The notes: generated by a model from the letters alone, not told the origin. Shown: positions 1 to 10,746, counted from the first letter of the stretch. The stretch is 64,000 bases of DNA from Streptomyces marianii (GCF_005795905.1 NZ_VAWE01000001.1:7257501-7321500), one strand, 5' to 3'. Program-made: numbers and translations.

Positions 1-1489
<1,489 letters not shown>

Positions 1490-1573
1490 TTGCTCGCGTC
1501 CACTGTGTTAGTTCTGAAGTAACGAACATGCCGAGACCACTGTGTGGTCGGCCGGGTTCGATATCTTCATAGT

Positions 1574-1690
1574 GTTTCGGTGGTCATAGCGTTAGGGAAA
1601 CGCCCGGTTACATTCCGAACCCGGAAGCTAAGCCTTTCAGCGCCGATGGTACTGCAGGGGGGACCCTGTGGGAGAGTAGGACACCGCCGA
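1574..1690 (+). rRNA. 5S ribosomal RNA
   Basis: About 117 nt starting GTTTCGGTGGTCATAGCG and ending near GGACACCGCCGAAC. It has the conserved loop CCGAACCCGGAAGCTAAGCC and complementary ends (GTTCGGCGG with TTCGGTGGTC), as in actinobacterial 5S rRNA. It lies about 85 bp after the 23S gene, in the usual rrn order. End points are accurate to a few bases. Confidence 0.95.
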
Positions 1691-1704
1691 ACAATTCTTC
1701 TGGG

Positions 1705-1735
1705 AAAGCCCCGGACCGTGATGGTCCGGGGCTTT
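1705..1735 (+). terminator. rRNA operon terminator hairpin
   Basis: A perfect 13-bp stem (AAAGCCCCGGACC / GGTCCGGGGCTTT) with a 5-nt loop, 15 bp after 5S and followed by CTCAT. It closes the rrn operon before the next coding gene. Confidence 0.85.
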
Positions 1736-1856
1736 CTCATGTCCCGGGGGCAGGGGCAGACCGTGCCCGAGTGACCGCCACCCCTGTGTACACCGCTCAT
1801 CCTGCTGACGGTAAGGTCAGGAGGCATCGTTGGTACGTTCGGCAGGAGGCCCCCGG

Positions 1857-2465
1857 GTGGAGGTCCAGGAGACCCGCGTTCAGACCGACCGGGTACTCAC
1901 CATCCCCAACATCCTCAGTATGGCTCGCCTGCTCGGCGTACCGCTGTTCCTGTGGCTGATTCTCCTACCCGAGTTCGGTGGTCCGAAGGCCGACGGCTGG
2001 GCCCTGCTCGTGCTCGCGCTGAGTGGCGTCAGCGACTATCTCGACGGCAAGCTCGCCCGCCGATGGAACCAGATCAGCAGCCTGGGCCGGATCCTCGATC
2101 CCGCCGCTGACCGGCTCTACATCCTTTCCACCCTGGTGGGCCTGACCTGGCGGGGGATCCTGCCTCTTTGGTTGACCGCGGCACTTTTGGCGCGGGACCT
2201 GATGCTCCTCGTGATGGTGGGAATCCTGCGCCGGCACGGCTATCCGCCTCCCCAGGTGAACTTTCTGGGCAAGGCGGCTACCTTCAACTTGATGTACGCG
2301 TTCCCACTCCTGCTGCTCAGCGACGGAGACGGGTGGCTTGCGTCACTCGCCGAAGTTTTCGGATGGGCGTTCGCAGGATGGGGTACAACTCTGTACTGGT
2401 GGGCAGGGATCCTCTATGTGGTCCAGGTCCGCCGACTCGTCAAGGCTGACGCCGTGGCCGATTGA
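1857..2465 (+). CDS. CDP-alcohol phosphatidyltransferase (PgsA-like)
   Basis: A 202-aa integral membrane enzyme of the CDP-alcohol phosphatidyltransferase family, which transfers a phosphatidyl group from CDP-diacylglycerol to an alcohol acceptor. The full signature D-x2-DG-x2-AR-x8-G-x3-D-x3-D is present at about residues 60-85 (DYLDGKLARRW...GRILDPAAD), with several hydrophobic segments around it. The GTG at 1857 is chosen because AGGAGG ends 7 nt upstream; a TTG at 1830 in the same frame has no such site. It heads the block shared with mycobacteria, where the equivalent gene is pgsA2; the acceptor (glycerol phosphate, inositol phosphate or other) cannot be read from sequence. Confidence 0.88.
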   Translation: MEVQETRVQTDRVLTIPNILSMARLLGVPLFLWLILLPEFGGPKADGWALLVLALSGVSDYLDGKLARRWNQISSLGRILDPAADRLYILSTLVGLTWRGILPLWLTAALLARDLMLLVMVGILRRHGYPPPQVNFLGKAATFNLMYAFPLLLLSDGDGWLASLAEVFGWAFAGWGTTLYWWAGILYVVQVRRLVKADAVAD

Positions 2466-2581
2466 GCCGTATGCACGGAGCTGTGCAGAGTCCCACCGGT
2501 CCGCATGAGAACTGGAGAGGGGCCTGCCCGGACGGGTGAAGTCGGCTGGACCGTCGTCTCTTCAAGGAGGACGCTTCCGAC

Positions 2582-5089
2582 ATGAAGGCCGTCGTGATGG
2601 CTGGTGGCGAAGGAACACGACTTCGCCCTATGACCTCGAGCATGCCCAAGCCACTGCTGCCGGTGGTCAACAGGCCGATCATGGAGCACGTGCTGCGCCT
2701 GCTCAAGCGGCACGGGCTCACTGAGACGGTCGTGACCGTCCAGTTCCTCGCTTCCCTCGTCAAGAACTACTTCGGCGACGGTGAAGAGCTGGGTATGGAG
2801 CTCACCTACGCGCACGAGGAAAAGCCACTCGGTACCGCGGGCAGTGTGAAGAATGCGGAAGAGGCGCTCAAGGACGACGCATTCCTCGTCATTTCCGGAG
2901 ATGCACTCACCGACTTCGACCTCTCGGATCTCATCCGGTTCCACAAGGAGAAGGGCGCACTGGTCACGGTGTGTCTGACCCGGGTGCCGAATCCCCTTGA
3001 ATTCGGCATCACGATCGTGGACGAACAGGGCAAGGTCGAGAGGTTCCTGGAGAAGCCCACCTGGGGCCAGGTCTTCTCGGACACCGTGAACACCGGCATC
3101 TACGTGATGGAGCCGGAAGTCTTCGACTACGTCGAGCCGGATGTCTCGGTGGACTGGTCCGGTGATGTCTTCCCGCAGCTGATGAAGGAAGGCAAGCCGA
3201 TCTACGGCTACATCGCCGAGGGCTACTGGGAGGACGTCGGCACCCACGAGAGCTATGTGAAGGCACAGGCCGACGTGCTCGAGGGCAAGGTCGACGTGGA
3301 CATCGACGGCTTCGAGATCTCGCCCGGCGTCTGGGTGGCGGAGGGTGCCGAGGTGCATCCTGACGCCGTGCTGCGCGGTCCCCTCTACGTCGGCGACTAC
3401 GCCAAGGTCGAAGCCGGCGTCGAGATCCGCGAACACACCGTGGTCGGGTCCAATGTGGTCGTGAAATCGGGTGCGTTCCTCCACCGGGCCGTCATCCACG
3501 ACAACGTCTACATCGGGCCCCACAGCAATCTGCGCGGCTGCGTCATCGGCAAGAACACCGACATCATGCGCGCCGTTCGGATCGAGGACGGCGCTGTCAT
3601 CGGCGACGAATGCCTGATCGGCGAGGAGTCCATCGTCCAGGGCAACGTCCGGGTCTATCCGTTCAAGACCATCGAAGCCGGCGCCTTCGTCAACACCTCG
3701 GTGATCTGGGAGTCCCGCGGCCAGGCGCATCTCTTCGGGGCCCGGGGCGTATCGGGAATCCTGAACGTCGAGATCACGCCCGAACTCGCCGTGCGACTCG
3801 CGGGCGCGTACGCCACCACGCTGAAGAAGGGCGCGACCGTCACCACGGCCCGCGACCACTCCCGAGGCGCGCGAGCCCTCAAACGCGCGGTGATCTCCGC
3901 ACTCCAGACCAGCGCCATCGACGTCCGGGACCTGGAGAACGTCCCCCTGCCGGTGGCCCGGCAGCAGACGGCCCGGGGCAGCGCCGGCGGCATCATGATC
4001 CGCACCTCGCCGGGTGTGCCCGACTCGGTCGACATCATGTTCTTCGACGAGCGGGGTGCGGACCTGTCCCAGGGCGGCCAGCGGAAGCTCGACCGCGTGT
4101 ACGCGCGTCAGGAGTACCGGCGTGCGTTCCCCGGCGAGATCGGGGACCTCTCCTTCCCGGCGAGCATCTACGACTCCTACACGGGCTCGTTGCTGCGCAA
4201 CGTCGACACCAGCGGGATCGCGGAGGCCGGCCTCAAGGTCGTCATCGACGCGTCCAACGGCAGCGCCGGTCTCGTACTGCCGAGCCTCCTCGGCAGGCTC
4301 GGCGTGGACGCGCTGACGATCAACCCCGGGCTCGACGAGTCGCGACCGACCGAGACGCTCGAGCAGCGCAGGCAGGGCCTGGTGCGGTTGGGCGAGATCG
4401 TGGCGTCCGCGCACGCCGCCTTCGGCGTGCGCTTCGACCCCGTCGGCGAGCGGTTGTCGTTCGTGGACGAGCGCGGCCGGATCGTGGAGGACGACAGGGC
4501 GCTGCTCGTCATGCTGGACCTCGTGGCCGCGGAACGCCGCAGCGGCAAGGTGGCGTTGCCCGTGACGACGACGCGCATCGCCGAGCAGGTCGCCGCCTAC
4601 CACGGCACCCAGGTGGAGTGGACGACCACATCGCCCGACGACCTGACCCGGGTCTGCCGGGAGGAGTCCACCATCTTCGGCGGTGACGGCCGCGGTGGCT
4701 TCATCATCCCGGAGTTCAGCAGCGTCTTCGACGGTCCGGCGGCGTTCGTGCGACTCCTCGGCCTGGTGGCCCGTACCCAGCTCACGCTGAGCCAGATCGA
4801 CGCCCGTATCCCGAGGGCCCATGTGCTGCGCACGGACATCGCGACGCCGTGGGCGGTCAAGGGCCTCGTGATGCGCCGGGTCGTCGAGGCCGCCGGTGAC
4901 CGGTTCGTGGACACGACCGACGGTGTCCGCGTCGTGGAGGCCGACGGCCGCTGGGTCCTCGTGCTCCCCGACCCGTCCGAGGCAGTCACCCATCTGTGGG
5001 CCGAGGGTCCCGACGACACATCCGCCCAGGCACTCCTCGGCGAGTGGTCCGCGGTGGTGGAAGGCGCAGGTGACGACACGAAGCAGTGA
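2582..5089 (+). CDS. manB: Mannose-1-phosphate guanylyltransferase-like protein with C-terminal phosphomannomutase-like domain
   Basis: 835 aa. The N-terminal nucleotidyltransferase domain (about 1-235) starts with the classic loop [11 protein letters not shown], followed by [13 protein letters not shown] left-handed beta-helix of hexapeptide repeats follows (about 250-370), then a phosphohexomutase-type domain (about 380-830). The ATG has a strong AAGGAGGA site. Expected role: making GDP-mannose (or a related NDP-sugar) in the cytoplasm for glycans and protein mannosylation. The mutase-like domain looks catalytically dead: the phosphoserine loop TASHNP is replaced by RTSPGVPDS (near residue 474) and the metal loop DGDGDR by DPVGER (near 619). 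It may be regulatory or structural. Substrate specificity is inferred from family naming only. Confidence 0.85.
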   Translation: MKAVVMAGGEGTRLRPMTSSMPKPLLPVVNRPIMEHVLRLLKRHGLTETVVTVQFLASLVKNYFGDGEELGMELTYAHEEKPLGTAGSVKNAEEALKDDAFLVISGDALTDFDLSDLIRFHKEKGALVTVCLTRVPNPLEFGITIVDEQGKVERFLEKPTWGQVFSDTVNTGIYVMEPEVFDYVEPDVSVDWSGDVFPQLMKEGKPIYGYIAEGYWEDVGTHESYVKAQADVLEGKVDVDIDGFEISPGVWVAEGAEVHPDAVLRGPLYVGDYAKVEAGVEIREHTVVGSNVVVKSGAFLHRAVIHDNVYIGPHSNLRGCVIGKNTDIMRAVRIEDGAVIGDECLIGEESIVQGNVRVYPFKTIEAGAFVNTSVIWESRGQAHLFGARGVSGILNVEITPELAVRLAGAYATTLKKGATVTTARDHSRGARALKRAVISALQTSAIDVRDLENVPLPVARQQTARGSAGGIMIRTSPGVPDSVDIMFFDERGADLSQGGQRKLDRVYARQEYRRAFPGEIGDLSFPASIYDSYTGSLLRNVDTSGIAEAGLKVVIDASNGSAGLVLPSLLGRLGVDALTINPGLDESRPTETLEQRRQGLVRLGEIVASAHAAFGVRFDPVGERLSFVDERGRIVEDDRALLVMLDLVAAERRSGKVALPVTTTRIAEQVAAYHGTQVEWTTTSPDDLTRVCREESTIFGGDGRGGFIIPEFSSVFDGPAAFVRLLGLVARTQLTLSQIDARIPRAHVLRTDIATPWAVKGLVMRRVVEAAGDRFVDTTDGVRVVEADGRWVLVLPDPSEAVTHLWAEGPDDTSAQALLGEWSAVVEGAGDDTKQ

Positions 5090-5189
5090 GCGGGCCGGCG
5101 GTCTGAGGACGGAGTGCCGGGGCGCGGGACGGCCCGCGTCCCGGCACAACCGTGGGGCCATTCGGCGGTAGCGGCTGCGACGTGCGACG

Positions 5190-6122
5190 ATGTGCGGCAT
5201 GCCGCAGCAGCCCCCCGTACCGAGGACAGCCTCACCGCCGCGTCCCGATGCCTCGATGTCGCTGCTGAACAACGTCATGGACCACAGCCTCGACGACGGT
5301 TACGCGGAGGCGGCGGCCCGCAGGGACGCGGAGGGCGGGCGGCTGCCCCAGACGCTTCGGGCGAAGTTGTGGCTCGCGGCCGGGCTGGTGCTGGCAGCGC
5401 TGGTGGTCACTCTCGGCGCTGCTCAGGCGCGGATATCGGCACCCGTCGTGGCGAAGGAACGGGAAGAGCTCATCGACCGTATCGAGGCCGAGACCACGGC
5501 CGCGGACGAACTGGAGCAGGACGTCGACAGCCTCCGCGAGGAGGTCGGCGAACGGCAGCGCAAGGCGCTCCAGCGGCAGGGCGGGCACCAGGGAGACCTC
5601 GTGGCGCTGCTCTCCGGAGCGACCGAGGTGACAGGCCAGGGGGTGAAGCTGGTCGTCGACGACGCCAAGGGCAGCAAGGCGGGCGGTGGCGGTCCGCGGG
5701 AGAGCAGCGGCTTCTCCGACACCGGCCGGGTCCGCGACCGCGACATGCAGCGCGTCGTCAACGGACTCTGGGAGTCCGGCGCGGAGGCCGTCGCGATCAA
5801 CGGGCAGCGGTTGACGGCCCTGTCCGCGATCAGGGCCGCCGGTGACGCCATACTCGTCGACAACAAGCCGCTGGTGCCGCCCTACACGGTGCTCGCCGTC
5901 GGGGACGGGAAGAAGCTGAGCACCGCCTTCCAGGACAGCGCGGACGGCCAGTACCTCCACGCGCTGCGGGAGAACTTCGGGATCCGGAGCAGCATCTCCG
6001 CCCAGGAACGGGTGCGTCTGCCGGCCGCGCCGAGCCTGATCGTACGTACCGCAGAGCCGAGGACCGCCGGTGGTACGCCCGCCGGTCAGGGAACGGCAGA
6101 GACAGGGAAGGGCACATCGTGA
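5190..6122 (+). CDS. DUF881 family membrane-anchored protein (first copy)
   Basis: About 310 aa with one transmembrane segment near residues 50-72 (LWLAAGLVLAALVVTLGAAQ), a short coiled coil rich in E/D/L/R (about 85-130) and a DUF881 domain to about residue 285. DUF881 proteins of this kind flank the small basic protein gene in Gram-positives; their biochemical role is unknown. The stop overlaps the next start by 4 bp (GTGA), so translation is probably coupled. The start is uncertain: ATGs at 5190, 5199 and 5256 are in frame and none has a clear ribosome site. Confidence 0.85.
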   Translation: MCGMPQQPPVPRTASPPRPDASMSLLNNVMDHSLDDGYAEAAARRDAEGGRLPQTLRAKLWLAAGLVLAALVVTLGAAQARISAPVVAKEREELIDRIEAETTAADELEQDVDSLREEVGERQRKALQRQGGHQGDLVALLSGATEVTGQGVKLVVDDAKGSKAGGGGPRESSGFSDTGRVRDRDMQRVVNGLWESGAEAVAINGQRLTALSAIRAAGDAILVDNKPLVPPYTVLAVGDGKKLSTAFQDSADGQYLHALRENFGIRSSISAQERVRLPAAPSLIVRTAEPRTAGGTPAGQGTAETGKGTS

Positions 6123-6451
6123 TCGCCGTACTGGGCCTGGTCTTGGGAGTCGTGGCGGGACTGTTGCTCCGCCCTGAGGTGCCGGCGGTGGTCGAGCCCT
6201 ACCTTCCGATCGCCGTGGTCGCTGCTCTCGACGCGGTGTTCGGCGGCCTGCGGGCCATGCTCGACGGGATCTTCGTCGACAAGGTCTTCGTGGTCTCCTT
6301 CCTGTCGAACGTCGTCGTGGCCGCGCTGATCGTCTTCCTCGGCGACAAGCTGGGCGTCGGTGCGCAGCTGTCCACGGGTGTGGTGGTCGTCCTCGGCATC
6401 CGGATCTTCTCCAACGCGGCCGCCATCCGCCGCCATGTGTTCCGGGCGTGA
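6119..6451 (+). CDS. sbp: Small basic protein (Sbp, DUF1290)
   Basis: A 110-aa, three-helix membrane protein of the Sbp/DUF1290 family. The family pattern is clear: an N-terminal hydrophobic helix (IAVLGLVLGVVAGLLL), a central motif around ALDAVFGGLRAMLDGIF, and a C-terminal helix ending RIFSNAAAIRRHVF. It sits between two DUF881 genes with 4-bp overlaps on both sides, the arrangement seen in many actinobacteria and, near division genes, in Bacillus. Probably part of a membrane complex with the two DUF881 proteins; function not established. Confidence 0.92.
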   Translation: MIAVLGLVLGVVAGLLLRPEVPAVVEPYLPIAVVAALDAVFGGLRAMLDGIFVDKVFVVSFLSNVVVAALIVFLGDKLGVGAQLSTGVVVVLGIRIFSNAAAIRRHVFRA

Positions 6452-7518
6452 GGCCGATGAGTGACGACGACAAGACCCTGCGTGAGAAGCCGGCCCCCCA
6501 GGACGGGAAGCCGACGACGACGGGCGACCGCCCGCCCGAGGCGACGCCGCCGCAGAGGCCCGAGGCGACACCGTCCCACCCGCCCGTCCCCGCACTCGGA
6601 TCCGTGCCGGGGCCGCTCCCCGCCCCGGCTCCCTCGACGCCCGCGGGAACCGGGAAGGCCGGCGAACGGTCCGCCGCTGCCGGGAACGCGGGCTCCGGGA
6701 CCGACGAGGCGGAGCGGACGGACCGCACCGACGTCCACGGCACGGACGCTCCCGCGGAGGAGGGCCCAAAGACGCCGCCGTCCGGCGACGGGACGCGGTT
6801 GACCGGGCGGCAGCGACTGGTGGCCGGGCTGTGGCCGCCCCGCTTCTCTCGCGCCCAACTCATCGTGGCCCTCCTGCTGTTCGTCCTCGGCCTCGGCCTG
6901 GCCATCCAGGTCCAGTCGACGAGCGACAACAGCGCCCTGCGCGGCGCCCGCCAGGAGGATCTCGTGCGCATCCTCGATGAACTGGATGACCGCACCAAGC
7001 GTCTGGAAGATGAGAAGCGGCGCCTCGAGGACCAGCGGACCGAACTGGAGACCAGCTCGGACCAGGCCGAAGAGGCGCGCAGGCAGACACAGGAAAAGGA
7101 GCGGCAGCTGGGCATCCTCGCAGGTACCGTGGCGGCACAGGGCCCGGGCATCACGCTGACCATCGGCGACGGTGCCGGAGCGGTCGAGTCGGACATGCTG
7201 CTCGATGCGATCCAGGAGCTGCGCGCCGCCGGGGCCGAGGCGATCCAGGTCAACGGGGTGAGGGTCGTCGCGGACTCCTACTTCTCCGACGGCGGCGGTT
7301 CCATCGAGGTGGACGGCAAGAAGATCAGCGCTCCCTACCGCTTCAAGGTCATCGGCAAGCCGCAGGACCTCGAGCCGGCGCTGAACATTCCCGGCGGCGT
7401 GGTGCAGACCCTGGAGAAGGAGCAGGCCACCGCCTCGGTGACCCGCTCGGAGAAGATCGTCGTGGACGCCTTGCGGCCCGTGGAACGGCCTGACTACGCT
7501 CGGTCGTCCTCTCAGTGA
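6448..7518 (+). CDS. DUF881 family membrane-anchored protein (second copy)
   Basis: 356 aa. A long disordered Pro/Ala/Glu/Thr-rich N-terminal region (about 1-125, presumably cytosolic) precedes one transmembrane helix (LIVALLLFVLGLGLAIQV, about 137-155), an Arg/Glu-rich coiled coil (about 170-220) and a DUF881 domain (about 225-345). It begins with GTG overlapping the sbp stop by 4 bp; an ATG three codons later (6457) is an alternative. It completes the DUF881-sbp-DUF881 trio. The coiled coils of both DUF881 proteins suggest hetero-oligomers. Confidence 0.87.
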   Translation: MRPMSDDDKTLREKPAPQDGKPTTTGDRPPEATPPQRPEATPSHPPVPALGSVPGPLPAPAPSTPAGTGKAGERSAAAGNAGSGTDEAERTDRTDVHGTDAPAEEGPKTPPSGDGTRLTGRQRLVAGLWPPRFSRAQLIVALLLFVLGLGLAIQVQSTSDNSALRGARQEDLVRILDELDDRTKRLEDEKRRLEDQRTELETSSDQAEEARRQTQEKERQLGILAGTVAAQGPGITLTIGDGAGAVESDMLLDAIQELRAAGAEAIQVNGVRVVADSYFSDGGGSIEVDGKKISAPYRFKVIGKPQDLEPALNIPGGVVQTLEKEQATASVTRSEKIVVDALRPVERPDYARSSSQ

Positions 7519-7706
7519 GACAAGGGCGTACCAGGGAGGCCGGAGATGGACGAGGGGTTGCGGGGGGTCGGCGCATCGTAGGAGTGCTGCGTGGTGGAAA
7601 CTGTCCGGAGGGTACGGACGTTGTGAGGATGTCCGGTCGGCAGGTGTGTTCATTCAGGGTTCCTGCCCCACGGGCGGGTCTGTTTTTCGGTCAAGGGGAA
7701 TCGCCC

Positions 7707-8534
7707 GTGAAGTTGTTTGGGAAGTTGTTCGGCAAGAGCGCACGCGAGGACGGCGGCACCACCCGTCATCGCGCACCGCGCCATGGCCAGGAGGCGGAGC
7801 AGAGCGGCGAGCGTCCGCTCTTCCGGGACGAGATCGCCGGTGGTGACATTCCCGGCGGTCCGGGCGCGTCTGCTGTTGACCCTGCCGGTCCCGGCCGCAT
7901 AGGTTTCGGGGAACCGTCAACCTCAAGTGCGGGTGGAGGGTTTACGCCCGACCCGTATGCATCCCATGCCCCCGCGGGGCAGCCGCGGCAGGAGGACCCG
8001 TCCATGCCGGTGTGTACGCGATGCGGCAATCGCAACGCCGAGACCAGCCGCTTCTGTTCCAACTGCGGCGCGCCGCTGCGGGCCGGAGCTTCGGCGGAGC
8101 GTGCCTCGGAGACGACCTCGACGATCTCCATCTCGGGGATCGAGGCCTATGAGGCGGAGGCCACCGGCCAGACGCCCATTCCTTCGCTCTCGCCCGAGGC
8201 ACAGGCGGCCGTCGACGCCCTGCCGCTCGGATCCGCCCTGCTCGTGGTGCGCCGCGGGCCGAACGCGGGCAGCCGCTTCCTCCTGGACAGCGAACTGACC
8301 ACGGCGGGCCGCCACCCTCAGAGCGACATCTTCCTCGACGACTTCACCGTCTCCCGGCGGCATGTGGAGTTCCGCAGGGCGGCCGACGGCACCTTCACCG
8401 TCACCGATGTCGGCAGCCTCAACGGCACGTACGTCAACCGTGAGCCGATCGACTCGGTCGTCCTGGCGAACGGTGACGAAGTTCAGATCGGAAAGTACCG
8501 GCTGGTCTTCTACGCGAACCAGCGGGGCATGTGA
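7707..8534 (+). CDS. FHA-domain regulator with zinc ribbon (GarA/OdhI-like)
   Basis: 275 aa from GTG 7707, which has AAGGGGA 7-8 nt upstream; the open frame extends further 5' without family similarity. Order of parts: basic N terminus VKLFGKLFGKS, a low-complexity linker, a zinc ribbon (CTRCGNRN...FCSNCG, about residues 102-120), an ETTS motif at 135-138, and a C-terminal FHA domain (about 180-270) with GRHPQSDI, SRRHVEF and NGTYVN. In mycobacterial GarA and corynebacterial OdhI, phosphorylation of threonines in an ETTS-type motif makes the protein bind its own FHA domain and controls 2-oxoglutarate and glutamate enzymes. Synteny supports orthology to GarA. The zinc ribbon and long N terminus are additions relative to GarA. 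The gcvH gene found beside garA in mycobacteria is absent here. Confidence 0.85.
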   Translation: MKLFGKLFGKSAREDGGTTRHRAPRHGQEAEQSGERPLFRDEIAGGDIPGGPGASAVDPAGPGRIGFGEPSTSSAGGGFTPDPYASHAPAGQPRQEDPSMPVCTRCGNRNAETSRFCSNCGAPLRAGASAERASETTSTISISGIEAYEAEATGQTPIPSLSPEAQAAVDALPLGSALLVVRRGPNAGSRFLLDSELTTAGRHPQSDIFLDDFTVSRRHVEFRRAADGTFTVTDVGSLNGTYVNREPIDSVVLANGDEVQIGKYRLVFYANQRGM

Positions 8535-9286
8535 CCTCAGGGACCTCCATGCGGCGAACTCCGACGGGCGGTGCCGGTCACGGCACCGCCGGTGGCGACC
8601 AGCTGGTCAGTATCGGCTCGGTGCTGAGTCAGCTGCGCGAAGAGTTCCCCGAGGTCACGATCTCCAAGATCCGGTTCCTGGAGGCCGAGGGGCTCGTCGA
8701 GCCGAAGCGCACACCGTCCGGCTATCGCAAGTTCAGCGCCGAGGACGTCCGGCGGCTCGCTCAGGTGCTCCGGATGCAGCGGGACCACTACCTGCCTCTG
8801 AAGGTCATCCGCGAGCACCTCGACGCGCCGGCCCGGGGAGAGCGGCCTCCGCCGCCGTCCGAGAGCGGGCCAGTGGATTCCGGTGCGGCGGACGAGTTCC
8901 TCTCCGAGAAGCCCACGGCGGCCCGCGTCGGCCGGGCGGAGCTGCTCGCCGCCGCGGAAGTGACCGAGGCGGAGCTCGACGAGTGGGAGTCCTACGGTCT
9001 GATCACTCCTTCGGCGGAGTCCGCCTACGACGCCGAGTCCGTGACGGTGGCCAAACTGATCGCCGACCTGGGCAGATTCGGTCTGGAGCCGAGGCATCTG
9101 CGGGCGATGAAGGCGGCTGCCGACCGTGAGGCCGGACTGGTCGAACAAGTGGTCGCACCGCTGCGCCGGCACCGCAATCCGCAGACCAGAGCGCATGCCG
9201 AGGCGACCGCGAAGGAGCTGGCGGCGCTCTCGGTCAGGCTGCACTCCGCGCTGGTCCAGACGGCGCTGGGGGTGCGTCTCCCCTGA
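8531..9286 (+). CDS. ftsR: MerR-family transcriptional regulator (FtsR-like)
   Basis: 251 aa. A MerR-type winged helix lies at about 25-95: SIGSVLSQLREEFPEVTISK, FLEAEGLVEPKRTPSGYRKF, then the second wing with VLRMQRDHYLPLKVIREHL. A C-terminal alpha-helical region has the second MerR-like fold seen in this family (YGLITP...YDAESV). It is the positional equivalent of mycobacterial Rv1828 and corynebacterial FtsR, an activator of ftsZ; the symbol rests on synteny and domain pattern. The GTG start overlaps the stop of the FHA gene by 4 bp; an ATG at 8549 is an alternative. Confidence 0.85.
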   Translation: MTSGTSMRRTPTGGAGHGTAGGDQLVSIGSVLSQLREEFPEVTISKIRFLEAEGLVEPKRTPSGYRKFSAEDVRRLAQVLRMQRDHYLPLKVIREHLDAPARGERPPPPSESGPVDSGAADEFLSEKPTAARVGRAELLAAAEVTEAELDEWESYGLITPSAESAYDAESVTVAKLIADLGRFGLEPRHLRAMKAAADREAGLVEQVVAPLRRHRNPQTRAHAEATAKELAALSVRLHSALVQTALGVRLP

Positions 9287-9362
9287 ACTCCCGGGCGGGC
9301 TTGCACCGATCTTGGGGGAACCCGACTACCCAAACCTGCCGGGCACGTCCTAGGGTTGCTGT

Positions 9363-9836
9363 GTGAACGAGCTCGACGTTGTGGGTGTCCGGGTGGAAAT
9401 GCCCTCCAACCAGCCGATCGTGCTCCTGCGCGAAGTGGGAGGCGATCGGTACCTCCCCATCTGGATCGGACCGGGTGAGGCGACCGCGATTGCCTTCGCG
9501 CAGCAGGGAATGGCGCCGGCCAGGCCGTTGACCCACGACCTGTTCAAGGACGTCCTGGAGGCCGTCGGACAGGAACTCACCGAGGTGCGGATCACGGACC
9601 TGCGGGAGGGTGTCTTCTACGCGGAGCTGGTTTTCGCCAGCGGCGTCGAGGTCAGCGCCAGGCCGTCCGACGCCATAGCTCTGGCGCTGCGGACCGGCAC
9701 GCCGATCTACGGCAGCGACGGCGTTCTGGACGATGCGGGCATCGCGATCCCGGACGAGCAGGAGGACGAGGTCGAGAAGTTCCGCGAGTTCCTCGACCAG
9801 ATCTCGCCGGAGGACTTCGGCTCCAGCAGTCAGTGA
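9363..9836 (+). CDS. DUF151 (bifunctional nuclease family) protein
   Basis: 157 aa spanning a complete DUF151 domain: NELDVVGVRVEMPSNQPIVL, then the conserved LPIWIGPGEATAIAFAQQG, then ARPSDAIALALRTGTPIY. The acidic C terminus is normal. Plant and bacterial relatives have been called bifunctional nucleases, but the activity here is not proven. The GTG at 9363 has no ribosome site; TAGGGT ends 6 nt upstream, so a leaderless transcript is possible though no good -35 is visible. In mycobacteria the equivalent gene also lies between the two MerR genes. Confidence 0.9.
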   Translation: MNELDVVGVRVEMPSNQPIVLLREVGGDRYLPIWIGPGEATAIAFAQQGMAPARPLTHDLFKDVLEAVGQELTEVRITDLREGVFYAELVFASGVEVSARPSDAIALALRTGTPIYGSDGVLDDAGIAIPDEQEDEVEKFREFLDQISPEDFGSSSQ

Positions 9837-9970
9837 TTCCGCCGGTCCGGCGCCGCCATCCGTAGGGAGGAGGCGTCGCTGTCCGGTCCGGGCCCGGTGA
9901 GTCGGAACTTCGCCCGCCGGGCATCCGGCCACCTATTCCCCGAATCAGGGCACGCAAAACCACTCTCAGG

Positions 9971-10034
9971 GTGATTATCACTCGGCGTGCCGAGTGTGGC
10001 GATCGTTGACGCACCCGGGGCGACTCCCTACCGT
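9971..10034 (+). promoter_or_regulatory. Vegetative-type promoter with two upstream palindromes (before second merR gene)
   Basis: TTGACG at 10006-10011 and TACCGT at 10029-10034 are separated by 17 bp, a good match to the Streptomyces housekeeping promoter. Just upstream are two exact inverted repeats: GTGATTATCAC (9971-9981) and CTCGGC-GT-GCCGAG (9981-9994), sharing one base. They are candidate operators, possibly for autoregulation by the MerR protein encoded downstream. That assignment is inference. Confidence 0.6.
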
Positions 10035-10064
10035 CGAGGAGGCAGGTCAAGGACGGAGGTCGGC

Positions 10065-10667
10065 GTGAGAAGCAGCGGCGACGGTACGGCAGCGGGTGCT
10101 CACGGGCGTGGTCCCGCGGAGGGCTTGCAGCCGTATTCGCTTCACGACAGTGCGCAAGCCGATGTGACGCCCGAGACCGTGGGCTACCGGGGGCCGACCG
10201 CCTGCGCGGCGGCGGGCATCACCTACCGGCAGCTCGACTACTGGGCGCGCACCGGTCTGGTCGAACCGAGCGTCCGGCCGGCCTACGGATCGGGCACGCA
10301 GCGGCTCTACAGCTTCCGGGACGTGGTCGTCCTCAAGATCGTCAAGCGCTTCCTGGACACGGGCGTCGCCCTGCAGAACATCCGCGCTGCGGTACAGCAC
10401 CTGCGGGCCCGCGGCTTCGCGGACCTGGAGCGGATGACCCTCATGAGTGACGGCGCGACGGTCTACGAGTGCTCCTCGCCGGACGAGGTCGTCGATCTCC
10501 TCCAGGGAGGGCAGGGCGTGTTCGGGATCGCGGTCGGAGTCGTGTGGCGGGACGTCGAGGCGGCGCTCGCGCAGCTGCACGGCGAGCGCGTCGACACCGG
10601 TGAGACTCTGATCGGCCACGACCCGGGTGACGAGCTGGCCCGGCGCCGCCGCGAGCGCGCCGGCTGA
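10065..10667 (+). CDS. MerR-family transcriptional regulator
   Basis: 200 aa from GTG 10065 with GGACGGAGGT ending 4 nt upstream; an earlier GTG in frame lies in the promoter and is rejected. The MerR helix-turn-helix is at about 40-110 (GPTACAAAGITYRQLDYWAR, GSGTQRLYSFRDVVVLKIVK). The C-terminal effector part is of the kind in mycobacterial Rv1830 (VYECSSPDEVVDLLQGGQGV...). Position after DUF151 matches Rv1830, a regulator linked to growth and division in mycobacteria. Its targets here are unknown. Confidence 0.85.
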   Translation: MRSSGDGTAAGAHGRGPAEGLQPYSLHDSAQADVTPETVGYRGPTACAAAGITYRQLDYWARTGLVEPSVRPAYGSGTQRLYSFRDVVVLKIVKRFLDTGVALQNIRAAVQHLRARGFADLERMTLMSDGATVYECSSPDEVVDLLQGGQGVFGIAVGVVWRDVEAALAQLHGERVDTGETLIGHDPGDELARRRRERAG

Positions 10668-10746
10668 CCCCCGGGCCGGGCCGGACTTCCTGGCCGGCCG
10701 GTACGGGCACGGGCGATTGTCAGTGCCATAGGGCAGCATCGGAGCC

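Noticed and set aside
2414..5278. 954-codon open frame antisense to manB
   Set aside because: Typical high-GC shadow frame: it is Arg/Asp/His-rich, matches no family, and lies opposite a clear enzyme gene.
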